From positions 1-13,516 of the forward strand of contig JAZSPB010000134.1 in NCBI GenBank assembly GCA_045537235.1: DNA of 13,516 nucleotides, given 5' to 3'. Shown here piece by piece: positions 7,223 through 13,516 of the stretch. The notes beneath the pieces are model-generated. The model saw only the letters and a list, made by a program, of their open reading frames with translations. It was not told the DNA's origin and ran no database searches. Every line of letters starts with the position of its first letter. Within the stretch, counting starts at the first letter, position 1. The position numbers were made by a program, and so were the translations under genes. This stretch comes from RGIG8775 sp045537235 (GTDB lineage Bacteria; Bacillota; Clostridia; Oscillospirales; CAG-272).

Positions 7223-8407
7223 TCAATGGTGGAACAGTCTCATGCCGGTGAAGGCCATGACCATGCCGTATTTGTTACAGCATTCGATCACAAGGTCATC
7301 ACGGATGGAGCCGCCCGGCTCGGCAATGTACTTAACACCGCTCTTCTTGGCGCGCTCGATGTTGTCGCTGAAGGGGAAGAAAGCATCCGAGCCGAGCGCA
7401 ACGCCGTCGATGGTGTCGAGATAGGCTCTCTGCTCTTCCTTGGTGAAGGGCTCGGGCTGCTCGGTAAAATACATCTGCCAGTTGCCGTCGGCGCAAACAT
7501 CTTCTTCATTCTGATTAATATAACCGTCAATAACATTGTCGCGGTCGGGGCGACCGATGGTATCCTTGAAAGGAAGGTTGAGCACCTTGTCGTGCTGGCG
7601 AAGGAACCATGTATCGGCCTTGCCGCCCGCAAGACGGGTACAGTGAACGCGAGACTGCTGACCCGCACCCACACCGATCGCTTGTCCGTCAACGGCATAG
7701 CAGACCGAGTTAGACTGGGTATATTTCAAGGTGATCAGTGCTACGATCAGATCACGAACGGCACTTTCGGGCATATCCTTATTGGCTGTTACAAGATTGG
7801 AAAGCAGCTCGGGATTGATCTCAAAATTGTTGCGTCCCTGCTCGAAGGTGATGCCGTATACCTGCTTATGCTCCACCGCATCGGGAACATAATTGGGGTC
7901 GATCTTTACAATATTATAGTTTCCTTTGCGCTTGGTCTTGAGGATCTCCAAAGCCTCGGGCTCGTAGCCGGGAGCGATAATGCCGTCGGACACCTCACGC
8001 TTGATCATAAGCGCGGTGGTTACGTCACAAACATCGGAAAGTGCAACCCAGTCGCCAAAGGAGCACATACGGTCGGTACCGCGTGCACGGGCATAGGCGC
8101 AAGCCAAGGGAGACTCGTCAAGTCCCTCGATATCATCTACAAAGCAAGCCTTCTTGAGCTTGTCGGACAGCGGAATGCCGACTGCCGCCGAGGTGGGGCT
8201 GACGTGCTTGAAGGAGGTAACCGCGGGGAGTCCCAATGCCTCCTTCAGCTCCTTGACCAGCTGCCATGAATTAAACGCATCAAGGAAGTTAATATATCCG
8301 GGACGACCGCAAAGGATCTCGATGGGAAGCTCGGAGCCGTCGTGCATAAAGATCTTCGCAGGCTTCTGATTGGGATTACAGCCGTATTTCAGTTCAAATT
8401 CTTTCAT
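7223..8407 (-). CDS. purH: Stand-alone AICAR transformylase (C-terminal half of PurH only)
   Basis: AICAR transformylase makes FAICAR from AICAR and 10-formyl-THF. The protein has 394 residues. It starts at MKEFELKYGCNPNQ, equivalent to the start of the transformylase domain of PurH, with no N-terminal MGS-like cyclohydrolase domain. Seen are NPNQKPA (11-17), the SFKHVSP motif with the catalytic Lys67-His68 pair, the GAGQQSRV motif, a SDAFFPFSDNI block, a PGGSIRDD block and the C-terminal FTGMRLFHH. The start follows GAGGTG by six bases; that site overlaps the TGA of the cyclohydrolase gene. An in-frame ATG six codons upstream overlaps purO and lacks a better site. The missing half is not a truncation: an unrelated cyclohydrolase is encoded immediately upstream. 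After the stop a 179-nt repeat-bearing gap separates it from purD. Confidence 0.95.
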   Translation of the reverse strand: MKEFELKYGCNPNQKPAKIFMHDGSELPIEILCGRPGYINFLDAFNSWQLVKELKEALGLPAVTSFKHVSPTSAAVGIPLSDKLKKACFVDDIEGLDESPLACAYARARGTDRMCSFGDWVALSDVCDVTTALMIKREVSDGIIAPGYEPEALEILKTKRKGNYNIVKIDPNYVPDAVEHKQVYGITFEQGRNNFEINPELLSNLVTANKDMPESAVRDLIVALITLKYTQSNSVCYAVDGQAIGVGAGQQSRVHCTRLAGGKADTWFLRQHDKVLNLPFKDTIGRPDRDNVIDGYINQNEEDVCADGNWQMYFTEQPEPFTKEEQRAYLDTIDGVALGSDAFFPFSDNIERAKKSGVKYIAEPGGSIRDDLVIECCNKYGMVMAFTGMRLFHH

Positions 8408-8413
8408 GTCTCG

Positions 8414-8419
8414 CACCTC
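8414..8419 (-). promoter_or_regulatory. AICAR transformylase ribosome site overlapping the purO stop
   Basis: GAGGTG lies six bases before the transformylase ATG and shares two bases with the TGA of the cyclohydrolase gene. It sets the start at 8407 and suggests coupled translation of these two functionally linked proteins. Confidence 0.75.
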
Positions 8420-9134
8420 AAACATTTTTATTGACGATTCTCGTCTCACTCTCGCCGGTGGCGATATCAATATATCTTACAAAAAGGGACACCTTATTAT
8501 CCTCATTCAGATTGTTCCAAATCAAGTCGGTCAACGCATCGATACCCACGTCGGGAAGCTCCAAGGTCTTGGGCTCACCCTCGAATGAAGGAAGCGGATC
8601 GCCGTCGCCGTTATATGTATGAATAAACTTGGCACGTCCCGCAATGGGATTAGAGTATGCGTAGGTAAATCTCTCGCAGGAGCTGTCATCACCTTCAGCA
8701 CTCTTGAGAATGGACATGGCAAAATTCATGCCGTCCTGCTCGCGGCGAATAATACCCGAGATACGGGGGGTGAAATTGGGCTTATCGTCCTCAAACTCAC
8801 GGGTACGAAGTGCCTGCTCAAAGGTCATCTGCTTGTCCATCAGATCGTAAATGGTATCGGTCTGATCACCGTTGGTCACGATGGTCTTGTTGCCAAGCAC
8901 TCTTACGGGATAGTAGATGATCAGGTGAGGGTCAACCATCTTGGATTCGTCAAAGGCCTTGGTGCGCATAGCATCTCCCTCGGCAACAAATACACGGTTG
9001 CGGCTGTTTACGCTTCTTCCCATGATGAAGTACGCAGTGACTGCCTTTTTTCCGTCGGCACTCTTGCCGATCATGATTCCTCTGCCGTGATACGCGAGAG
9101 AATTCAATTCATTTGCAATCGTTGAAACCTTCAT
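8418..9134 (-). CDS. purO: IMP cyclohydrolase of the archaeal PurO type
   Basis: This 238-residue protein matches, by eye, the PurO family (IMP_cyclohyd) best known from methanogens, which closes FAICAR to IMP. Shared blocks are YHGRGIMIG (15-23, archaeal form YLGRILAVG), SRNRVF (44-49), TNGDQTDTIYD (87-97, archaeal form SNGSHTDTIAD) and TPRISGI (122-128). It is about 35 residues longer than the Methanothermobacter protein, mostly at the N-terminus and in the second half. It has no relation to the MGS-like cyclohydrolase half of bacterial PurH. The ATG is chosen because AAGGAG lies six bases upstream and overlaps the purN stop region; 15 upstream codons are open but overlap purN. It sits 10 nt from both purN and the AICAR transformylase, exactly the partner needed for the previous step, which strongly supports the function. 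Confidence 0.9.
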   Translation of the reverse strand: MKVSTIANELNSLAYHGRGIMIGKSADGKKAVTAYFIMGRSVNSRNRVFVAEGDAMRTKAFDESKMVDPHLIIYYPVRVLGNKTIVTNGDQTDTIYDLMDKQMTFEQALRTREFEDDKPNFTPRISGIIRREQDGMNFAMSILKSAEGDDSSCERFTYAYSNPIAGRAKFIHTYNGDGDPLPSFEGEPKTLELPDVGIDALTDLIWNNLNEDNKVSLFVRYIDIATGESETRIVNKNV

Positions 9135-9140
9135 TTTTAT

Positions 9141-9146
9141 CTCCTT
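9141..9146 (-). promoter_or_regulatory. purO ribosome site overlapping the purN stop
   Basis: AAGGAG lies six bases before the ATG at 9134 and overlaps the TAA of purN. It rules out the longer reading that begins inside purN. Confidence 0.8.
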
Positions 9147-9774
9147 ATTTAATATAAACCTTATTGTCTTCCACCGCAAGCCTGTCCTGGCAGAACAGCT
9201 TGACCGCCTCCGGGAGGATCACCCATTCGGCTTCCTCCATAATACGGCGCTGGAGCGTTTCCGGGGTGTCACCCTGCTTGACCTCCACTGCCTTTTGAAG
9301 GATGATGGGACCGGCATCACATTCGGGCGTCACGATATGCACCGTCGCACCCGACACCTTCACGCCCTTGGCCAATGCCGCCTCGTGAACATGAAGTCCG
9401 TAGTAACCCTTTCCGCAGAAGGACGGAATGAGCGCGGGATGTACATTGATGATCTTGTTAGGAAATGCCTCATAAACTTGCTCGTCAAAGATGGTAAGAA
9501 AACCGGCGAGAACCACAAGATCGATATTTTCCGCGGTCAAGGTATCGGCCAGTGCGCGAGAATATGCTTTGATGTCCGCATATTCCTTCCGCACAAGCAC
9601 ACAGGTATCGATGCCGTTGTTCTTTGCCCTCTCCAAGGCATAAACATCGGGCTTGGAAGCCAAAACCAGCGAGATTCGGCTATCACCGAACATTCCCGCC
9701 TTTTCCGCGTCGATCAGTGCTTGAAGATTGGTGCCGCCGCCCGATACCAGTACTGCAATTCTCTTGTTTCCCAT
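9145..9774 (-). CDS. purN: GAR transformylase PurN, 10-formyl-THF dependent
   Basis: PurN transfers a formyl group from 10-formyltetrahydrofolate to glycinamide ribonucleotide. The protein has 209 residues. It shows the N-terminal phosphate loop VLVSGGGTNLQAL (8-20), the catalytic INVHP segment with Asn110 and His112 (109-113), and the ECDAGPI motif (151-157) with the catalytic Asp153. I chose the ATG that overlaps the purM stop because GGAG lies eight bases before it; a GTG two codons upstream would sit only two bases from that site. It ends in TAA, which abuts the ribosome site of the next gene. Dependence on 10-formyl-THF ties this step to fhs at the end of the same operon; the formate-using alternative PurT is not seen here. 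Confidence 0.97.
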   Translation of the reverse strand: MGNKRIAVLVSGGGTNLQALIDAEKAGMFGDSRISLVLASKPDVYALERAKNNGIDTCVLVRKEYADIKAYSRALADTLTAENIDLVVLAGFLTIFDEQVYEAFPNKIINVHPALIPSFCGKGYYGLHVHEAALAKGVKVSGATVHIVTPECDAGPIILQKAVEVKQGDTPETLQRRIMEEAEWVILPEAVKLFCQDRLAVEDNKVYIK

Positions 9775-10820
9775 CAGCACAACTCCACGCCGTCGCCGCC
9801 ACTTACGATCTCACCGATGACATAAGCCTCCTCGCCGTGTGCGCGAAGGATCTCAAGGGCGGTATCCACCTCGGCCGCAGGCACCACGATGCTCATGCCG
9901 ACACCCATGTTATAGGTATTGTACATATCGCGTTCGGGAATGTTTCCGGTCTTTTGGATCAAATCAAAGATAGGAAGCACCTTGACTGCCGACTTGTTGA
10001 TCTTGGCCGTCAGCCCCTTGGGGATTGAGCGCGGGATATTCTCATAGAAACCGCCGCCCGTAATATGGCTGATACCCTTAACATTGACCTTCTCCAAAAG
10101 CGCCAACACCGACTTGACGTAGATGCGGGTAGGAGTAAGCAGAGTCTCGGCAATGGTCTTACCGCCAAGGTCTTCGCAGGGAACGTACAGGGAGTCGGGA
10201 TTATGATCAATATCGAACACCTTGCGGCAAAGAGAGAAGCCGTTGGAATGAACGCCGCTGGAAGCCAGCGCGATCACCACATCGCCCGCAGCCATCTTGG
10301 TGTTGTCAAGGATCTTCTTCTTGTCAACGATACCCACCGCAAAGCCGGCAAGATCGTATTCCTCCACGGGCATCATACCGGGATGCTCTGCCGTCTCGCC
10401 GCCGATAAGCGCCGCGCCCGACTGCACACAGCCCTCTGCGACACCGCCGACGATCTCTGCGATCTTCTCGGGCACATTCTTGCCGCAAGCAATATAGTCA
10501 AGGAAGAACAGCGGCTTTGCACCGCAGCAGATAATATCGTTGACGCACATAGCCACCGCATCAATACCGATGGTATCATGCTTGTCCATCAAAATAGCCA
10601 TTTTAACCTTGGTGCCGCATCCGTCGGTACCCGAAACCAGCACAGGCTCCTCCATGCCGGCAACAGGCAGACCAAAGCAACCGCCAAATCCGCCCACATC
10701 GTCAAGGCAACCCTCGTTTTTCGTGCGAGCGATATGCTTTTTCATCAGATCCACCGCACGGTATCCCGCAGTAATATCCACACCCGCAGCCGCATAGCTT
10801 TCAGAGAAACTCTTTTCCAT
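9774..10820 (-). CDS. purM: Phosphoribosylformylglycinamidine cyclo-ligase PurM (AIR synthetase)
   Basis: PurM uses ATP to close FGAM into aminoimidazole ribonucleotide. With the ATG at 10820 the protein is 348 residues, the normal length. A GTG ten codons further upstream is open but less likely, because AAAGGA lies six bases before the chosen ATG and the protein then begins just before the conserved YAAAGVD motif (9-15). Other family landmarks are SGTDGCGTKVK (63-73), the cysteine-rich AMCVNDIICCGAKP (90-103), LIGGETAEHPGMM (138-150), HITGGGFYENIPR (252-264) and NMGVGM (304-309). It follows purF after 36 nt. Its TGA stop overlaps the purN ATG by one base (TGATG), a sign of translational coupling. 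Confidence 0.97.
   Translation of the reverse strand: MEKSFSESYAAAGVDITAGYRAVDLMKKHIARTKNEGCLDDVGGFGGCFGLPVAGMEEPVLVSGTDGCGTKVKMAILMDKHDTIGIDAVAMCVNDIICCGAKPLFFLDYIACGKNVPEKIAEIVGGVAEGCVQSGAALIGGETAEHPGMMPVEEYDLAGFAVGIVDKKKILDNTKMAAGDVVIALASSGVHSNGFSLCRKVFDIDHNPDSLYVPCEDLGGKTIAETLLTPTRIYVKSVLALLEKVNVKGISHITGGGFYENIPRSIPKGLTAKINKSAVKVLPIFDLIQKTGNIPERDMYNTYNMGVGMSIVVPAAEVDTALEILRAHGEEAYVIGEIVSGGDGVELC
9783..9786 (-). promoter_or_regulatory. purN ribosome site inside the end of purM
   Basis: GGAG lies eight bases before the ATG that overlaps the purM TGA. It favours that ATG over the GTG six bases upstream, which would be only two bases from the site. Confidence 0.75.
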
Positions 10821-10826
10821 TTCGTA

Positions 10827-10832
10827 TCCTTT
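10827..10832 (-). promoter_or_regulatory. purM ribosome site
   Basis: AAAGGA lies six bases before the ATG at 10820. It decides against the GTG ten codons upstream as the purM start. Confidence 0.75.
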
Positions 10833-10856
10833 CCGACCGTTTTCGGTCACCGTATT

Positions 10857-12290
10857 TTAGTCATTATCGTCCTTACCCGTCCAGCAGTAGGTACAAACAC
10901 TTTCCTTGTCGATGCCGATGGCCTCCAAAAGACCGTTCAACGATTGATAGCCCAAGGAATCAAATCCAAACCGCTCACAAATACTCTTGAGCATACACTG
11001 TCCGCGCTCGGTCGAAGCATCGGCATACTCGTCCAGATGCTTTTGTCCCTCGTCTCCCTCCAACTCCTGCACCGTGGCGCGGGCAAGCAGTTCCATGTCA
11101 GAACGGCTGGAGGAAAAGTTGAGGTATTTGCAGCCGTACATGATCGGCGGACAAGCCGAGCGCATATGCACCTCGCGAGCGCCGCTCTCATAAAGAAAAT
11201 CCACCGTCTCGCGAAGCTGTGTTCCGCGCACGATCGAGTCATCGACAAACAGCAGCTTTTTGCCTTGGATCAACTCGGGAACGGGGATCTGCTTCATCTT
11301 GGCCACTTGATTCCGAACCTCTTGATTGGAGGGGGTAAAGGAACGCGGCCATGTAGGCGTGTATTTCACAAAAGGTCTGGCATAAGGCTTGTGGCTCTCG
11401 TTGGCATAACCGATGGCATGAGGGACACCCGAATCGGGAATGCCCGCCACCGAATCGACATCGGGGAAGGTTCCGTTCTTCTTCTCATCTCGCGCCATGA
11501 TCTCACCGTTGCGGTAGCGCATGACCTCCACGTTCTTGCCCTCGTAATTGGAGTTGGGATAGCCATAATATGACCACAAGAACGCACAGATCTTCATTTT
11601 CTTACCGGGAGCCGCCAACTGCTCAATACCGTCCGGTGTCAATTTCACGATCTCACCGGGGCCAAGCTCATAGTGATCCTCATATCCCAACTTATGATAG
11701 GCGAAGGACTCAAAGGAAACACAGGTGCCATCCTCCGATCGCCCCACAAGTACGGGCAGGCGCCCCACACGGTCACGGGCAGCGATAATGCTACCGTCCG
11801 AGGTCAGAAGTAACACCGTAGCCGATCCGTCAATTTCTTCCTGCGCGTGGCGAATGCCCTCTGCAAAAGAATCCTTTTGATTGATCAGAGCCGCCACAAG
11901 CTCGGATTGATTGACCGCCCCATTGCCCATGGCCATAAACTGATGTCCGTGATCCGAAAAATAGCGATCGACAAGCGCATCGGCGTTGTTGATGATACCC
12001 ACCGTGGAAATGGCATACAGCCCCAAATGGGAACGCACGATCAACGGCTGCGGATCGGTGTCACTGATACAACCGATGCCGCTGTTTCCGCAGAATTCGG
12101 CCAGATCGTTTTCGAACTTGGTGCGAAACGGAGTGTTGCCGATGTTATGGATCTGCCGATGGAAACCGTGCTTGTCATCAAAGACCGCCATTCCCGCCCG
12201 ACGGGTGCCGAGGTGGGAGTGGTAGTCGGTTCCGAAAAATATATCCATTACGCAATCCCTTTTCAGAGTTGCGCCGAAAAATCCACCCAT
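10857..12290 (-). CDS. purF: Amidophosphoribosyltransferase PurF with degenerate glutaminase domain
   Basis: PurF catalyses the first committed step, making 5-phosphoribosylamine from PRPP. This 477-residue protein has an N-terminal Ntn-glutaminase-like domain (about 1-230) and a phosphoribosyltransferase domain. The latter is intact: PRPP loop LFVDDSIVRGT at 347-357, and AGIPDSG at 282-288. Cys235, Cys387, Cys466 and Cys469 fall where the Bacillus enzyme holds its [4Fe-4S] cluster. The glutaminase hallmarks are gone: it starts Met-Gly-Gly-Phe-Phe-Gly where MCGIVG-type enzymes carry the nucleophile Cys; GHVRY reads GIGCI (71-75) and AHNG reads STVG (95-98). An in-frame TAG lies shortly upstream, so no earlier start restores a Cys; AGAAAGG sits ten bases before this ATG. 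From memory, similar MGGFFG-type proteins occur in Bacteroides and Clostridia, so this looks like a family trait. Ammonia use is inferred. Confidence 0.9.
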   Translation of the reverse strand: MGGFFGATLKRDCVMDIFFGTDYHSHLGTRRAGMAVFDDKHGFHRQIHNIGNTPFRTKFENDLAEFCGNSGIGCISDTDPQPLIVRSHLGLYAISTVGIINNADALVDRYFSDHGHQFMAMGNGAVNQSELVAALINQKDSFAEGIRHAQEEIDGSATVLLLTSDGSIIAARDRVGRLPVLVGRSEDGTCVSFESFAYHKLGYEDHYELGPGEIVKLTPDGIEQLAAPGKKMKICAFLWSYYGYPNSNYEGKNVEVMRYRNGEIMARDEKKNGTFPDVDSVAGIPDSGVPHAIGYANESHKPYARPFVKYTPTWPRSFTPSNQEVRNQVAKMKQIPVPELIQGKKLLFVDDSIVRGTQLRETVDFLYESGAREVHMRSACPPIMYGCKYLNFSSSRSDMELLARATVQELEGDEGQKHLDEYADASTERGQCMLKSICERFGFDSLGYQSLNGLLEAIGIDKESVCTYCWTGKDDND

Positions 12291-12336
12291 GTGTAATTTT
12301 CCTTTCTGAAGCTAAGAGAAAAAGTCAAACAAAAAA

Positions 12337-13017
12337 TTAAGCAAAGAACAGCTTGTTGAGTGTCATGGGATCGATGTACTCACCGTCCTTATAAACACGC
12401 ATATTGCCCGATGCGATCTCATCGATAAGCATAACATTGCCCTCGGGATCGTAACCGAACTCGAACTTGATGTCATACATATCCAATCCCTTGGCCTTCA
12501 GATCGTCGGCAACGATCTTGGTGATCTTCTGGGTCATATCCTTGAGATCGTCATACTGCTTTGCAGTCATCACACCCAAATCGACCAAACCGTCCTTGGT
12601 TACCAGCGGGTCGCCCTTCTCATCGTTCTTAAAAGTGGTCTCCACATAGGCGGGAAGATCCTGACCCAACTCACAGTAGTCGGAGTAGCGGCGGTAGAAG
12701 GATCCCACAGCCTTATAACGGCAAATGACCTCAAGGCCCTTGCCGAACACCTTTGCGGGAAGAACCTCCATGGTGGTATCATCGAGGTTGGCATTTACAA
12801 AGTGGGTGCGGATGCCTGCGGCATTGATCTTTTCAAAGAAATAGATGGACATACGGAGGTTGACATCGCCAACACCCTCAATGGTCAGACCGACCGAGTT
12901 CTCACCGGGATCGAACACGCCGTCCTTACCGGTACAATCGTCCTTAAACTTGAGAAGATAGTTGCCGTTGTCAAGTGCAAATACGTCTTTGGTTTTTCCT
13001 GTGTAAATGAGTTTCAT
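12337..13017 (-). CDS. purC: SAICAR synthetase PurC (divergent type)
   Basis: PurC joins CAIR and aspartate with ATP to form SAICAR. The protein has 226 residues, slightly shorter than the usual 235-240. Residues 5-13 (YTGKTKDVF) match the N-terminal YEGKxK nucleotide loop. Residues 95-110 (LEVICRY...GSFYRR) match the first family signature and 181-188 (YDIKFEFG) the second. The usual DEISPDxxR segment is instead DEIASGNMRVY (199-209), and the tail is short. The ATG start has an AAAAGGAGAA ribosome site seven bases upstream. purE ends 63 nt upstream across an AT-rich gap with no convincing promoter, and purF follows after 46 nt. The fold assignment is firm; whether the changed C-terminal motif alters substrate handling is unknown. 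Confidence 0.94.
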   Translation of the reverse strand: MKLIYTGKTKDVFALDNGNYLLKFKDDCTGKDGVFDPGENSVGLTIEGVGDVNLRMSIYFFEKINAAGIRTHFVNANLDDTTMEVLPAKVFGKGLEVICRYKAVGSFYRRYSDYCELGQDLPAYVETTFKNDEKGDPLVTKDGLVDLGVMTAKQYDDLKDMTQKITKIVADDLKAKGLDMYDIKFEFGYDPEGNVMLIDEIASGNMRVYKDGEYIDPMTLNKLFFA

Positions 13018-13080
13018 GGTAGGGTTCTCCTTTTATTTTTGGAATTTATTTTTAATGAAAATCAAAACAACAATAATAAA

Positions 13081-13516
13081 TTACTTGTTCAGCTCTGCCG
13101 CCACAGCCGCATCCTTGGCAAGAACTTTTTCGCGATCGGAAGCGCGCTTGGCGATCAGCTTGTCCGCAAGCTCTCGGTCGGAAAGCGCGAACATCTCGGC
13201 GCAAAGCAATGCAGCATTCACGCCCCCGTCAATGGCCACAGTCGCCACGGGAATACCCGAGGGCATCTGTACGATAGACAGCAAGCTGTCCAAACCGCCC
13301 ATCATATCCGTCTTTACAGGCAATCCGATTACAGGTAAAGTGGTCATCGCCGCAATTACGCCGCCAAGGTGAGCCGCTTTACCAGCCGCACAAATCAATA
13401 CTTCGATACCCTTCTGCTTTGCCGTAGACGCAAACTCGTGCGCTTCATCGGGGGTACGATGTGCGGAAATCACGCGAACTTCCGTTTCCACCCCGAATTT
13501 TTTCAATACGTTGACC
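13081..13516 (-). CDS. purE: N5-carboxyaminoimidazole ribonucleotide mutase PurE, 5' end cut by window edge
   Basis: PurE moves the carboxyl group of N5-CAIR to C4, giving CAIR, in cytosolic purine synthesis. Visible are 144 residues up to the TAA stop. Reading continues in frame to the right edge, so the true start and roughly 20-25 N-terminal residues (the MGSxSD nucleotide-binding loop) lie outside. A TTG near 13506 is in frame but falls inside the conserved fold, so it is not the start. Seen are the SAHRTP catalytic-loop motif near the visible N-terminus, an AGKAAHLGG loop, and a DSLLSIVQMPSGIPVATVAI stretch typical of class I PurE; the class II AGRSNALSG-type loop is absent. Class I enzymes normally work with PurK, but the next gene is purC and no purK is in the window. 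It is the most upstream visible gene, so the operon promoter and any leader regulation lie beyond the edge. Confidence 0.95.
   Translation of the reverse strand, partial: VNVLKKFGVETEVRVISAHRTPDEAHEFASTAKQKGIEVLICAAGKAAHLGGVIAAMTTLPVIGLPVKTDMMGGLDSLLSIVQMPSGIPVATVAIDGGVNAALLCAEMFALSDRELADKLIAKRASDREKVLAKDAAVAAELNK

Noticed and set aside
10835..10848. Small GACCG-TTTT-CGGTC hairpin in the purF-purM gap
   Set aside because: A 5-bp stem in a 36-nt gap, with no T-run on the minus strand, is too weak to call a terminator or regulator.
10065..11573. 502-codon open frame on the plus strand across purM and purF
   Set aside because: It spans two well-supported genes and their gap on the other strand and shows no domain.
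12291..12336. TTGACT -35-like hexamer in the purC-purF gap
   Set aside because: No -10 box at a suitable distance.
13018..13080. Possible promoter in the AT-rich purE-purC gap
   Set aside because: Only loose matches to -35 and -10 boxes at poor quality; AT-richness alone explains them.
1..13516. CRISPR array, prophage, transposase, toxin-antitoxin, defence island, tRNA or rRNA
   Set aside because: No spaced direct repeats, mobile-element genes, RNA-gene sequences or defence domains were seen on either strand.

Overview
The window is almost entirely one minus-strand operon for de novo purine (IMP) synthesis, read from the right edge to the left. The gene style points to an anaerobic member of the Clostridia, perhaps an Oscillospiraceae or Ruminococcaceae-like gut lineage. 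The signs are a single-chain PurL of the long Firmicutes type, strong GGAGG-type ribosome sites, moderately GC-rich coding sequence with AT-rich gaps, and a formate-tetrahydrofolate ligase. The taxonomic call is inference; no rRNA or tRNA is present.

Order along transcription: purE (5' end cut by the right edge), purC, purF, purM, purN, a PurO-type IMP cyclohydrolase, a stand-alone AICAR transformylase (the C-terminal half of PurH), purD, purL, and fhs. Gaps are 63, 46 and 36 nt, then a 1-nt overlap, then 10, 10, 179, 1 and 158 nt. Everything from purM to the transformylase, and purD-purL, looks translationally coupled. The two large gaps and the 248 nt after fhs hold repeats, hairpins and a possible small ORF rather than normal genes.

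Together the genes cover PRPP to IMP except adenylosuccinate lyase (PurB) and the PurK step, which may lie outside the window. Fhs makes 10-formyl-THF from formate, the one-carbon donor for PurN and the AICAR transformylase, so the cofactor supply is placed with its consumers.

The most interesting points are: (1) PurF keeps its PRPP-binding loop and four candidate Fe-S cysteines, but its N-terminal glutaminase domain has lost the Cys nucleophile and the other hallmark residues. (2) The last two steps use two separate adjacent proteins, one of an archaeal-type family, instead of the fused bifunctional PurH. (3) Two related palindromic intergenic elements occur, one a hairpin with arms of about 66 bp right after fhs, the other asymmetric and inverted, inside the operon before purD. 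(4) A G-U-paired hairpin, a 22-codon ORF and a promoter-like sequence lie in the purL-fhs gap. I see no defence, CRISPR, phage or toxin system. This is a housekeeping operon with divergent enzyme choices.
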